This document shows positions 8,595 through 16,605 of a DNA stretch of 64,000 nt, one piece after another. The stretch comes from Pyrinomonadaceae bacterium. GTDB taxonomy: Bacteria; Acidobacteriota; Blastocatellia; Pyrinomonadales; Pyrinomonadaceae. Under the pieces are notes generated by a model, which worked only from the letters and a program-made list of their open reading frames with translations, was not told the origin of the DNA and ran no database searches. The stretch is from assembly GCA_036277115.1 (NCBI GenBank), contig DASUNM010000023.1:1054001-1118000 (forward strand), in the 5' to 3' direction. The position numbers and the translations under genes were made by a program. How positions within the stretch are numbered: the stretch's first letter is position 1; each line of letters opens with the position of its first letter.

Positions 8595-9821
8595 GTGGCA
8601 GTTCAAAACTTCCTTGCGTTAGAATCCCACCAACGCTTGCGCTTGAAATCTTTTGCGTACGTTACGAAAGTTCGCGTCGTCGTTCTGGCGGCGCTGCTCC
8701 TCGTTTTCTCTCAGGGCACATCTGGTCAAAGCACCCGGCCCACACCTGCTGAATCTCCGCGGGAGTTCAACATGCTGGTCCTCGGCGACTCGATACTCTG
8801 GGGCCAGGGGTTAAAAGAGCAAAACAAGTCCTGGTATCTGGTGAAGAGCTGGCTGCAAACCAACGGGCACATCGTGCGCGAGCGCATCGAAGCTCATGCC
8901 GGAGCCATGATCGGGACTCCCGGCGGAGAAATGCCGAAGTCTCTGACAGTCCACGGCGAAATAGCCAACGCTTATCCGACGCTTCACGATCAGATCGATA
9001 TCGCAGTCCGGTCTTACGTCGATCCATCGCACGTCGACCTGGTGCTGGTCGATGGCTGTATCAACGACGTTAACGCGCGCCGGTTTATGAATGCGGGCAA
9101 CACGCCCGAAACAATTCAGGCGCTGGCGCAGGAAAAGTGCGGGGCGCCAGTCGAAGAACTGCTGATAAGAATCGCCTCGACCTTTCCCAATGCGCACATC
9201 ATCATCAGCGGTTACTACCCCGTCTTCTCTGACAAAACGCCACGGGATTTCTTCATGCGGGCGCTGGCGAAAAGGTTCTATGCGGCGCTAATTCCCAATG
9301 GGCCGAAAATCAATTCGCGAGAAATGCTGGCGCAACTGACGATCATTTCCACGGCCTGGTACGCCGCCTCAAACAGCACTTTGAGCGATGCCGTCGCCCG
9401 GGCAAACACGCGTCTCGTGGCGCGTGGGACGCGTCAACGCGTGATGTTCGCTAAGGTAACGTTCGAACCCGAACATGCTTTCTCCGCCCGTAAGTCACAG
9501 CTTTGGGGATTCGACGCTTCTTTTTTGAGAAAATTATTGGTGCTTTTGACGTTAGGTAAAGTGGACCTGCGAACTAATGACGAGGTGAGCAGCCTGCGCT
9601 CGACCGCCTGCCGGGACTTTTACAAAAGCATTCCGGGCGAGAGCGAGGACGAGAAGAGATCGCGTAAGGACCATTTGATGGTTTGTCGTCTTGCCGCCAT
9701 TGCGCACCCCAACCGTAAAGGGGCCGTCTTGTACGCCGAGGCGATCAAAGAGCAGCTGAAAAATCTACTTCCCAATCCCGGCTGGCTGCGGGCGACGGCC
9801 ACCGGCGCGACCGCGCAATAA
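8595..9821 (+). CDS. secreted SGNH/GDSL-type hydrolase
   Basis: A GDSL-type esterase/lipase-like protein of about 408 residues. The nucleophile motif is MLVLGDSILWG (Ser66 with the start used here), the oxyanion-region block is LVDGCINDVNA, a third block is IISGYYPVF, and the C-terminal AHPNRKGAVLYAEAI supplies the catalytic histidine (about 371). A hydrophobic stretch VRVVVLAALLLVFSQ before TSGQ looks like a signal peptide. The start is uncertain: the frame extends upstream through the GGTAC repeat. GTG 8595 or TTG 8637/8643 are the candidates, none with a clear ribosome binding site. It interrupts the purine cluster and its substrate is unknown. Confidence 0.7.
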   Translation: MAVQNFLALESHQRLRLKSFAYVTKVRVVVLAALLLVFSQGTSGQSTRPTPAESPREFNMLVLGDSILWGQGLKEQNKSWYLVKSWLQTNGHIVRERIEAHAGAMIGTPGGEMPKSLTVHGEIANAYPTLHDQIDIAVRSYVDPSHVDLVLVDGCINDVNARRFMNAGNTPETIQALAQEKCGAPVEELLIRIASTFPNAHIIISGYYPVFSDKTPRDFFMRALAKRFYAALIPNGPKINSREMLAQLTIISTAWYAASNSTLSDAVARANTRLVARGTRQRVMFAKVTFEPEHAFSARKSQLWGFDASFLRKLLVLLTLGKVDLRTNDEVSSLRSTACRDFYKSIPGESEDEKRSRKDHLMVCRLAAIAHPNRKGAVLYAEAIKEQLKNLLPNPGWLRATATGATAQ

Positions 9822-9883
9822 AACTTTCCATTGCACGCAGCCTTCTGCGGTGATAAATCTGGGCCGGATTGAAAGGAACGGGG

Positions 9884-10618
9884 ATGAATCCAAATCCAAT
9901 CGAATTTCGCAGCGGGGTCATCTCGCCGGTTGAATGCGTGAAAGAGGGCTGGCAGCTAATCAAGGACCAGTACTGGCTCTTCCTGGGACTAACGCTCGTG
10001 GCGATGCTCGTCGGTGGCGCGGTTCCCGTCGTGATCATCGGTCCGATGATGATCGGACTTTACATGTGCCTGTTTGCGAAGATGCGGGGCGAACCGGTCG
10101 AGTTCGGAATGCTCTTCAAAGGTTTCGATTATTTCACGCAGGGTTTGGTGGCGGCTGCAATTCAGACTGTGCCGGTAATCCTGATTATTGCGGTTGGACA
10201 GGTCATCTTCGTGGCGTTCACGATGATCATCATGCCAACGCAGCGCGGCGACGTGATGCCAGCGGTGTTCTGGGTTGCCCTGGTCGTATTGGTGCTGGTT
10301 GCAATGATCGCCAGTCTCGCCATCCACGCTCTCTTTATGTTCGCCTATCCGCTGATTGCGGACCGAAACATTCCGGGCCTGGACGCAATTAAGCTTAGTT
10401 ACCGCGCCGCGCTCCAAAACCTCGGCGGCATCATTGGCTTGCTTCTGCTGGTCACCGGACTGGGAATCCTCGGCGTGTTTGCCTGTTACGTAGGCGCTTT
10501 CCTGGTCATGCCGATTAGTTTTGCCTCGTACGCCGTGGCCTATCGCAGAGTCTTTCCTGAAACTGGTCCGCTTGCCGGCTCCGCGCCGCCACCGCCACCC
10601 GGAAGCTGGGCCGCCTAA
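9884..10618 (+). CDS. uncharacterised polytopic membrane protein
   Basis: A 244-residue integral membrane protein with about six hydrophobic segments, an N-terminal amphipathic start (SPVECVKEGWQLIKDQYW) and a proline-rich C-terminal end (PPPPPGSWAA). The pattern resembles DUF975-type or glycerophosphodiesterase-membrane-domain-like proteins, but no assignment is safe. The ATG at 9884 has a good ribosome binding site (AAAGGAACGGGG), better than the TTG at 9869. The next gene, allantoinase, begins 2 bp after the stop, so the two are almost certainly co-transcribed. A role in transporting purine intermediates is possible only by position. Confidence 0.7.
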   Translation: MNPNPIEFRSGVISPVECVKEGWQLIKDQYWLFLGLTLVAMLVGGAVPVVIIGPMMIGLYMCLFAKMRGEPVEFGMLFKGFDYFTQGLVAAAIQTVPVILIIAVGQVIFVAFTMIIMPTQRGDVMPAVFWVALVVLVLVAMIASLAIHALFMFAYPLIADRNIPGLDAIKLSYRAALQNLGGIIGLLLLVTGLGILGVFACYVGAFLVMPISFASYAVAYRRVFPETGPLAGSAPPPPPGSWAA

Positions 10619-10620
10619 CG

Positions 10621-11997
10621 ATGCACGCGACGGAACTGGTAATTCGCGGACGCCGGGTCGCTACCGAACATGGAGTCGGCCCGGCGTCAGTACATATAAC
10701 CCGCGGCTACATCTCTTCCATTTCGATTTTCGAAGACGTCCCCGCCGGCGCCGATCTGGTAGAAGCATTCGATTCGATCGTGATGCCGGGCCTGGTCGAT
10801 ACGCACGTCCACGTCAACGAGCCTGGTCGCACCCATTGGGAAGGATTCGAGACGGCGACGCGTGCGGCCGCCGCCGGAGGTGTGACGACGATCGTGGACA
10901 TGCCTCTGAATTCGATCCCGGCCACGACAACTCCCGAAGCCTTCGACGCGAAGATGAAAGCTGCAGCGGGCAAGCTGCATGTGGACACCGCGTTTTGGGG
11001 CGGCGTGGTGCCGGGAAACACGAGTGAGTTGGCAAACCTTTGGGAAACAGGCGTGGTCGGCTTCAAGTGCTTCCTGATTCATTCAGGCGTTGATGAGTTT
11101 CCGAATGTCACCGAGAAAGATCTGCGGGAAGCCATGCCTGAGTTGGCCCGGCTCGGCGCGCTGCTGATTGTGCACGCGGAATTGCCCGGCCCGGTTGAAG
11201 CATGCTGCCAAACAGCATCCCAGTTGCCCGTTCGATCGTATGAAACTTTTCTGCGTTCAAGGCCGCGAGAAGCTGAGAACGAAGCAATCGCGACAATGAT
11301 CCGGTTGTGCCGCGAAACCGGCTGTCGCGTGCACATCGTGCATCATTCGTCGGCAGACGCTTTGCCGATGCTGCGCCAGGCGAAAAGCTTCGGGCTGCCG
11401 ATTACGGCCGAGACATGCCCTCATTATCTTCACTTTGCCGCCGAAGAAATCCCCGATGGCGCGACTGAATTTAAGTGTTGCCCTCCGATTCGTGAAAGTG
11501 AAAACCGCGAACAACTCTGGAACGCTCTCCGCGACGGCACGCTTGATTTCGTCGTCTCGGACCATTCGCCGTGTCCCCCTGACATGAAGCTGCCCGAGGA
11601 AGGCGATTGCATGAACGCCTGGGGCGGAATTTCTTCTTTGCAGCTTCGCCTGCCGATTATGTGGACTGAGGCCAGCGCCCGCGGTTTCATGATTGAGGAC
11701 CTGGTTCGATGGCTGTGCCGCGAACCAGCGCGACAAGTTGGTCTCGAAATTCTGAAAGGCGCAATCAAAGACGGCTGCGATGCCGACATCGTCATCTGGA
11801 ATCCGGATCGGGAATTCAAGGTCGAGCCGGCGATGCTGCATCACCGGCACAAGCTGACTCCCTACAATGGCGAAGTTCTGCGCGGCGTTGTAGAAAAAAC
11901 TTTCCTGCGCGGGCAGATGGTTTATGATGACGGGCGATTTTTCGGACCGTACGGATCATTGCTCTTGCCGGAGCGAAGTCAGTACCGGGAGCGGTAG
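10621..11997 (+). CDS. allB: allantoinase
   Basis: A 458-residue cytosolic amidohydrolase that would open the hydantoin ring of allantoin to give allantoate. The binuclear metal site is complete: His62 and His64 in DTHVHVNEPG, the carbamylated lysine Lys149 in GFKCFL, His185 in LIVHAE, His241/His242 in IVHHSS, and Asp314 in SDHSPC. The ETCPHYL and KCCPPIR segments and overall length match AllB rather than dihydroorotase or hydantoinase. It sits between a membrane protein (2 bp) and allantoicase. The last few residues (SQYRER) are encoded by the left arm of a palindromic repeat that starts before the stop codon. Confidence 0.93.
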   Translation: MHATELVIRGRRVATEHGVGPASVHITRGYISSISIFEDVPAGADLVEAFDSIVMPGLVDTHVHVNEPGRTHWEGFETATRAAAAGGVTTIVDMPLNSIPATTTPEAFDAKMKAAAGKLHVDTAFWGGVVPGNTSELANLWETGVVGFKCFLIHSGVDEFPNVTEKDLREAMPELARLGALLIVHAELPGPVEACCQTASQLPVRSYETFLRSRPREAENEAIATMIRLCRETGCRVHIVHHSSADALPMLRQAKSFGLPITAETCPHYLHFAAEEIPDGATEFKCCPPIRESENREQLWNALRDGTLDFVVSDHSPCPPDMKLPEEGDCMNAWGGISSLQLRLPIMWTEASARGFMIEDLVRWLCREPARQVGLEILKGAIKDGCDADIVIWNPDREFKVEPAMLHHRHKLTPYNGEVLRGVVEKTFLRGQMVYDDGRFFGPYGSLLLPERSQYRER

Positions 11998-12077
11998 CTA
12001 CCGGGTCTCAGGCATCGCGACGGTCGAGTTTGCAATGACGCTACCCGGTCGCTATCCCGACGCCTCGGGAAACTGAC
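11979..12077 (+). repeat. palindromic repeat at the end of allB (GTCAGTACCGGGAGCGG family)
   Basis: GTCAGTACCGGGAGCGGTAG overlaps the allB stop and is followed by inverted sequences (GCTACCGGGT versus ACCCGGTCGC) ending in AACTGAC. The same opening word occurs inverted at 30859-30980. The gap to the allantoicase start (about 105 bp) is filled by it. Confidence 0.6.
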
Positions 12078-12104
12078 ATCACGGCGTCCGGTCCGCCAGT
12101 TCCT

Positions 12105-13097
12105 ATGGACTTCACCGAACTAATCGATCTGGCATCCGAACGGCTCGGCGGCACTGTGCTGCACGCCAACGACGAATTCTTTGCGCCAAAAGAGAACCTG
12201 CTAAAAGCGTCGGTTCCCGTCTTCATCGAGGGCAAGTACACGGACCTCGGCAAATGGATGGACGGCTGGGAGTCACGACGCAAACGCACGCCCGGATTCG
12301 ACTGGTGCATCGTTCGTTTGGGACTCGCGGGCGTAATTCGTGGAGTTGTAGTCGATACAGCGCACTTCAAAGGCAATTATCCGGAGCAGTGCTCGATTGA
12401 AGCCTGCGCGGTCGATGGCCTGCCCACCACCGAACAACTGATTGACGGCTCGCAACAGTGGACTGAGATTCTGCCACGCGCCAATCTGAATGGTGATTCC
12501 CACAACCCGTACCCGATCAGCAGCGACGAACGTTGGACGCACCTGCGATTCAACATCTTCCCCGACGGCGGGGTGGCGCGTTTGCATGTGTACGGTGAGG
12601 TTGCACCGCAATGGAACCGCTTGCGGCAAATCGGCGGTGATATCGACCTTGCGGCCGTCGAGAATGGCGGAATGGTGCTGACTTGTAGCGACATGTTTTT
12701 TGGTCACCGGCACAACCTGATTATGCCGGGACGTGCGGCCAACATGAGCGACGGCTGGGAAACCAAGCGCCGGCGCGGCCCGGGACATGACTGGACGATC
12801 ATCAAGCTCGGCACACCGGGCCGCATTCGACGGCTGGAAGTAGACACGTCCTGGTTCAAAGGAAACTTCCCCGAGAGCTGCTCGCTGGAAAGCTGTAACG
12901 CCCCGGACGTGCCGCTCGAAACGATGCAGGATCCTGCGTTCACCTGGAAGCCGGTGCTGGCGCGCACGAAACTGCAGGCGCATACGCGCCATTTCTTTGA
13001 CGAGGTGATGGAGACAGGGAACGCCTCGCACATTCGCTTCAACATCTTTCCGGATGGCGGTGTCAGCCGTTTGCGGGTGTACGGGACGATTGAGTAG
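12105..13097 (+). CDS. alc: allantoicase
   Basis: A 330-residue enzyme that hydrolyses allantoate to ureidoglycolate and urea. It consists of two homologous jelly-roll domains (about 1-165 and 170-330), visible as repeated blocks: GWESRRKRTPGFDWCIVRLG and the matching GWETKRRRGPGHDWTIIKLG, then HFKGNYPEQCSIEAC versus WFKGNFPESCSLESC, and finally HLRFNIFPDGGVARLHVYG versus HIRFNIFPDGGVSRLRVYG. This duplicated architecture is diagnostic. The ATG at 12105 is preceded by repeat DNA. A ureidoglycolate lyase gene, the next step, is not in the window. Confidence 0.95.
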   Translation: MDFTELIDLASERLGGTVLHANDEFFAPKENLLKASVPVFIEGKYTDLGKWMDGWESRRKRTPGFDWCIVRLGLAGVIRGVVVDTAHFKGNYPEQCSIEACAVDGLPTTEQLIDGSQQWTEILPRANLNGDSHNPYPISSDERWTHLRFNIFPDGGVARLHVYGEVAPQWNRLRQIGGDIDLAAVENGGMVLTCSDMFFGHRHNLIMPGRAANMSDGWETKRRRGPGHDWTIIKLGTPGRIRRLEVDTSWFKGNFPESCSLESCNAPDVPLETMQDPAFTWKPVLARTKLQAHTRHFFDEVMETGNASHIRFNIFPDGGVSRLRVYGTIE

Positions 13098-13098
13098 T

Positions 13099-13143
13099 GA
13101 ACCATTGACTCATTGATCCATTGAGTCAGTGAATCAATGGTTC
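13099..13143 (+). repeat. permuted inverted repeat of CATTGA/TCAATG words between alc and uraD
   Basis: GAACCATTGACTCATTGATC and GTGAATCAATGGTTC form an inverted repeat that fills the 47-bp gap between the two genes and overlaps the uraD translation-initiation region, so it could affect translation of uraD. Confidence 0.6.
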
Positions 13144-13144
13144 A

Positions 13145-13657
13145 ATGAATCAATCGATTGACCGAATTAACGAACTACCGGCAGCGCAGGCGCAGTATGA
13201 GTTTCTGAAATGTTGCGGCTCGACAGCATGGGCGAAGGCAATAAGCGATGCTCGTCCGTTTGCGAATTCGGACGATCTATCGGCTAAAGCTGACGGGATT
13301 TGGTGGAGCTTAAGCGAGGAAGACTGGCTCGAAGCTTTTCGCGCCCACCCAAAAATCGGCGAAAAGAAAGCCGAGGCCGCTCAATCGGCTGAGGCGCAAA
13401 GGTGGTCGGCGCAGGAACAATCGGAAAGCGAGCGCGCGGCAGCCGAAACGAAAGGGGCGCTGGCGGAAGGAAATCGCGAGTATGAACGGCGTTTTGGCTT
13501 CATCTTCATTATCTGCGCCACGGGCAAATCGGCGGAAGAGATACTTGCGGCGCTGCATGGCCGCTTGAATAACGATCCGGCAACCGAACTGCGGATGGCA
13601 GCCGAGGAGCAGCGAAAAATTACTCAACTAAGGTTACAGAAGCTCCTGGAGAATTGA
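13145..13657 (+). CDS. uraD: 2-oxo-4-hydroxy-4-carboxy-5-ureidoimidazoline (OHCU) decarboxylase
   Basis: A 170-residue all-helical enzyme that decarboxylates OHCU to S-(+)-allantoin, the last step of urate breakdown. The catalytic histidine is His68 in the signature FRAHPKIGE, preceded by the family start motif INELPAAQAQYEFLKCCGS, and followed by NREYERRFGFIFIICATGKSAEEIL. It is a stand-alone domain, whereas some bacteria fuse it to hydroxyisourate hydrolase, whose gene lies 8 bp downstream here. The ATG lies within the right edge of an inverted repeat, so no conventional ribosome binding site is evident. Confidence 0.93.
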   Translation: MNQSIDRINELPAAQAQYEFLKCCGSTAWAKAISDARPFANSDDLSAKADGIWWSLSEEDWLEAFRAHPKIGEKKAEAAQSAEAQRWSAQEQSESERAAAETKGALAEGNREYERRFGFIFIICATGKSAEEILAALHGRLNNDPATELRMAAEEQRKITQLRLQKLLEN

Positions 13658-13665
13658 ATACCCGA

Positions 13666-14010
13666 ATGGCGACCCTTTCGACTCACGTTTTGGATACTTC
13701 TCGCGGGCGACCGGCGGGCGGCATAGACATTAGCCTCGAACGATTGAATGCCGGTGAAGGGTGGTCACCACTTTCGCAAAGCGTCACCGATGACGACGGC
13801 AGGGTGAAGCAGTTCGTCTTAAGTGAGCCTAATCTCGGCCCCGGCACTTATCGACTCGTGTTTTCAGTGGAAAAGTATTTTAAGGAACTGAATCAGCAGA
13901 CCTTTTACCCGGAAGTTTCTGTCGCGTTTTTGATCGAACCCGGCGCAGAGCACTATCATGTGCCGCTTTTGATTAGCCCGTTTGGATATTCGACGTATCG
14001 TGGGAGTTAG
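13666..14010 (+). CDS. uraH: 5-hydroxyisourate hydrolase
   Basis: A 114-residue transthyretin-like enzyme that hydrolyses 5-hydroxyisourate to OHCU. Family marks are LSTHVLDTSRGRPAGG at the N-terminus (catalytic His7), the central DDDGRVKQF, the YFKELNQQTFYPEV segment and the invariant C-terminal YRGS. The frame can be extended to a TTG at 13654 overlapping the uraD stop, but the ATG at 13666 gives the usual family length. No periplasmic signal peptide is present, so the enzyme should be cytosolic. Confidence 0.93.
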   Translation: MATLSTHVLDTSRGRPAGGIDISLERLNAGEGWSPLSQSVTDDDGRVKQFVLSEPNLGPGTYRLVFSVEKYFKELNQQTFYPEVSVAFLIEPGAEHYHVPLLISPFGYSTYRGS

Positions 14011-14080
14011 GTTTTAGGACTTTGGTCTTGGCTCAATCGTGGTTTCAAAGACCAAGACCAATGACCTAAGACCTAAAGCA
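14011..14080 (+). repeat. inverted repeat of GACCAAGACC/GGTCTTGG words between uraH and puuD
   Basis: TTAGGACTTTGGTCTTGG and CCAAGACCAATGACCTAAG are complementary with mismatches and fill the 75-bp gap between the genes. The design resembles the other simple-word palindromes at 13099, 19335 and 48378. Confidence 0.6.
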
Positions 14081-14085
14081 GCAAG

Positions 14086-14910
14086 ATGCAAATCGATCCA
14101 ACCATCTCAGAATGGCTCAACTTCATCGCCCGCTGGATCCACGTGTTTGCTGGGATCATGTGGGTGGGGACGACGTACTACTTCACCTGGCTCGACGCGC
14201 GTCTGACCGAAGAAGAAAAGGCGCTCGCCAACACCGGAAATGCCGCGCAGATTTGGATGGTGCATAGCGGCGGCTTCTACGTCGTGGAAAAACGAAAGGT
14301 GCCGGACGAGCTTTCGCGGAAGTTACACTGGTTCAAATGGGAAGCCGGCACCACCTGGTTGAGCGGCTTTGCGCTGCTGATCGTTGTTTATTACCTCGGC
14401 GGCGGAGCGCTAATTGACCGCGACGTCGCTGATATCGGCCTGGGAACCGCCGTTGGTATCGGCATAGGGGCGCTGATTGTTGGCTGGTTGATTTACGACT
14501 TGCTGATGATTTCGCCGCTGGGCCGCAACGAAAAGCTGTTTGCAGTAATTGCTTACGCGTTGATTGTTGCGGCTTCGTACGGCCTGACCCGCGTTTTCAG
14601 TGGTCGGGGCGCCTACATTCATCTCGGCGCCATCTTCGGGACAATCATGGCCGCGAACGTTTGGATGCGCATTCTGCCGGCGCAGCGAAAGATGATCGAA
14701 GCCATGAAAGCCGGCCAAAAACCGGATCAGAAGCTGGCCGACCAGGCTAAGCTCCGTTCAAAACAGAACACCTTCACGGCCGTCCCCGTGGTGATTCTCA
14801 TGCTCAGCAGCCATTTCGGCGGCACAACTACAGGCGGCTACGACTGGATCCATTTAGTGATTTTGGTTCCGGTGGGCTGGCTGGCAGCAAAGTTCATTCG
14901 CCGGGCTTAG
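14086..14910 (+). CDS. puuD: membrane urate hydroxylase PuuD, membrane domain only
   Basis: A 274-residue polytopic protein related to the N-terminal membrane domain of PuuD (urate oxidase N-terminal domain), which converts urate to 5-hydroxyisourate in the inner membrane. Typical are the first helix IARWIHVFAGIMWVGTTYYF, GGFYVVEKRK followed by HWFKWEAGTTWLSGF, and helix FGTIMAANVWMRILPAQRKM. About seven or eight hydrophobic segments are seen. The C-terminal cytochrome c domain of the Agrobacterium-type protein is absent, and no CxxCH occurs, so electrons must go to another carrier. The adjacent uraH, uraD and allantoin genes support the assignment. No alternative urate oxidase is nearby. Confidence 0.85.
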   Translation: MQIDPTISEWLNFIARWIHVFAGIMWVGTTYYFTWLDARLTEEEKALANTGNAAQIWMVHSGGFYVVEKRKVPDELSRKLHWFKWEAGTTWLSGFALLIVVYYLGGGALIDRDVADIGLGTAVGIGIGALIVGWLIYDLLMISPLGRNEKLFAVIAYALIVAASYGLTRVFSGRGAYIHLGAIFGTIMAANVWMRILPAQRKMIEAMKAGQKPDQKLADQAKLRSKQNTFTAVPVVILMLSSHFGGTTTGGYDWIHLVILVPVGWLAAKFIRRA

Positions 14911-14914
14911 CGGG

Positions 14915-15343
14915 CTACTTTCCCATCTTTACGATCTCTTCAAACTCAGCTTCACCAACGGGGCTCACTGATAAACGCGATTGGCGCACGAGTAACAAGT
15001 CACTCAACTTCGCGTTCGCTTTAATGTCAGCAAGCGAAACTGGTTTCGGCAGACGCTTCACCGGTTTGATATCGACGGCAATCCAGCCCTCTTCCCTGGC
15101 AGTTGGGTCCGGATAGGCAGCTTTCGACACACTCGCGATTCCCACGACACATTTATCTTTTCCCGAGTGATAAAAGAAAACCGGATCTCCGACTTTCATT
15201 TGCTGCAGGTTGTTCCGCGCCTGAAAGTTTCGCACTCCCGTCCACTGTGTACTTCCGTCGCGCACTAGATCGTCCCACGAATAATCTTCCGGTTCCTGCT
15301 TCACCAGCCAGTGACCTTTACTTTCTTTCCCCGCTGACTTCAT
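14915..15343 (-). CDS. EVE domain-containing protein
   Basis: A 142-residue protein that is essentially one EVE domain, a PUA-like fold that binds modified bases in nucleic acids. Features are HWLVKQEPEDYSWDDL at the N-terminus, WTGVRNFQARNNLQQMKVGDPVFFYHS split over two strands, and VVGIASVSKAAYPDPTA, all typical of the bacterial relatives of thymocyte nuclear protein 1. It is convergent with puuD, with stops 4 bp apart. The specific ligand is unknown. No restriction-modification genes are adjacent. Confidence 0.88.
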   Translation of the reverse strand: MKSAGKESKGHWLVKQEPEDYSWDDLVRDGSTQWTGVRNFQARNNLQQMKVGDPVFFYHSGKDKCVVGIASVSKAAYPDPTAREEGWIAVDIKPVKRLPKPVSLADIKANAKLSDLLLVRQSRLSVSPVGEAEFEEIVKMGK

Positions 15344-15422
15344 TGCGATCGTCTCTCAGTTTTGATTTTCGAAATCGTTGGCTAGAATTCTAATCCTAAA
15401 TTCCAAATAGAGGATCAACCAA

Positions 15423-15911
15423 GTGGCAACTAAACTCAAAGAAGGTGACAAGGCGCCGGACTTCGCTGTGCCCGACGGCGAAGGAAACACTGTTCGTTTG
15501 AAAGATCTACGCGGCAAGAAAGTCGTGCTCTTCTTTTATCCGAAGGACGACACGCCGGGATGCACGAAAGAAGCTTGCGCGTTTCGCGATTCATTTTCGA
15601 AGTTCCGCAAGCGCGGCATTGAAGTGCTGGGAGTGTCGCTCGATAATGAGAAGTCGCACCAGAAGTTTGCGCAAAAGTTTGACCTGCCGTTTCGACTGCT
15701 CGCCGACACTGAAAGAAAAGTCTCAGACGCGTACGGCACCTACGGCGAAAAGAAATTCATGGGGCGCAAGTACATGGGCAATCACCGCATGACTTTTCTG
15801 ATCGACGAAAAAGGGAAGATTAAAAAAGTTTACGAGAAGGTGAGGCCGGACGAACACGCGGAGGAAGTTCTGGCGGCGTTTGCGGATAAGCGGACTTGGC
15901 AAAGACTGTAA
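15423..15911 (+). CDS. bcp: thioredoxin-dependent peroxiredoxin, BCP/PrxQ type
   Basis: A 162-residue cytosolic thiol peroxidase. The peroxidatic cysteine is Cys47 in PKDDTPGCTKEACAF and the resolving cysteine Cys52 lies five residues later, the C-x4-C arrangement typical of many PrxQ/BCP enzymes. The start is a GTG at 15423, supported by AGAGGATC upstream. It ends before two hairpins at 15913-15967. This protein is a useful comparator for the secreted peroxiredoxin at 29386, in which the equivalent cysteine codon is TGA. Confidence 0.93.
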   Translation: MATKLKEGDKAPDFAVPDGEGNTVRLKDLRGKKVVLFFYPKDDTPGCTKEACAFRDSFSKFRKRGIEVLGVSLDNEKSHQKFAQKFDLPFRLLADTERKVSDAYGTYGEKKFMGRKYMGNHRMTFLIDEKGKIKKVYEKVRPDEHAEEVLAAFADKRTWQRL

Positions 15912-15912
15912 G

Positions 15913-15967
15913 AGACCAACTTCAGTTGGGTTTTCGTCGCTAGAGTCCGACTAAAGTCGGTACTCTA
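15913..15967 (+). terminator. two hairpins downstream of bcp, possible transcription terminator
   Basis: CCAACTTCAGTTGG followed by GTTTTC, then a second hairpin AGAGTCCGAC-TAAA-GTCGGTACTCT with one bulge. They lie between convergent genes, so they could end transcription from both sides. The T-run is short, so the call is tentative. Confidence 0.4.
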
Positions 15968-15975
15968 AACAGGAC

Positions 15976-16605
15976 TCAGGACGAGACGGCTTTTTTCGCG
16001 GCGACGGCTTTAGTTGAGCGCTTCCTGCCCCGGGCCGAGGGTTTACGCCCCGGCATCAGCACGCCGACCGAACTGAATGACGGTGAAAGTCCGCGTTTCA
16101 CCTGATTTGCGGCAGTTTTCTGCAGTTCTTCGAGCGCCTCGTTCACAAAATACATGCGCTGGTGATTCACGATTTGGGTGCGGATTTCGCGCGTCCAGAG
16201 CAGCAAATTCGCGAGCGCGTCGCAAACTTCATCCTTCGGAAGTTTTGTGACATGGGCGATCTCTTTTTGCGTCTTTGCGCCACAGCGGATTGCTTCGCGT
16301 ACGCGATCAGCGGGCGAAAGTTTGCGCAGCATGCGCGCGATGCGACGTGACGAAAATCCTGACTTGGGATCGAGCGTTACTTTTGTCTTGGTGGAAGTGG
16401 TGCCGGCTTTGGTGCGGGCGCTCTTGTATTCACGCAACGCCTGACGACTTAAAGCGATCTTCTGTCTGATGCAGCGCTTGCAGTAGAGATTCAGTCCGTC
16501 CTTACGTGCGCGGCAGACACCAAACTCTGAAACCGGCAACGATTCTTCGCAACGGGGGCACCGCTTTAATTCAAGGGCAATTACTTCTGCTGCATTCGTC
16601 ATCAT
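15976..16605 (-). CDS. zinc-ribbon and helix-turn-helix-like protein of unknown function
   Basis: A 209-residue basic protein. Near the N-terminus a CPRCEESLPVSEFG motif and a following YCKRCIRQK make a likely four-cysteine zinc ribbon. The middle part (SSRRIARMLRKLSPADRVREAIR … KTQKEIAHVTKLPKDEVCDALANLL) reads like a winged-helix DNA-binding region. The C-terminal tail is rich in Lys/Arg/Ala (GRKPSARGRKRSTKAVAAKK). The start is placed at the ATG at 16605, preceded by GGAG at a good distance, rather than the longer frame. A nucleic-acid-binding role is likely but no partner is evident. It is followed upstream by a 1-kb gene-free stretch. Confidence 0.7.
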   Translation of the reverse strand: MMTNAAEVIALELKRCPRCEESLPVSEFGVCRARKDGLNLYCKRCIRQKIALSRQALREYKSARTKAGTTSTKTKVTLDPKSGFSSRRIARMLRKLSPADRVREAIRCGAKTQKEIAHVTKLPKDEVCDALANLLLWTREIRTQIVNHQRMYFVNEALEELQKTAANQVKRGLSPSFSSVGVLMPGRKPSARGRKRSTKAVAAKKAVSS

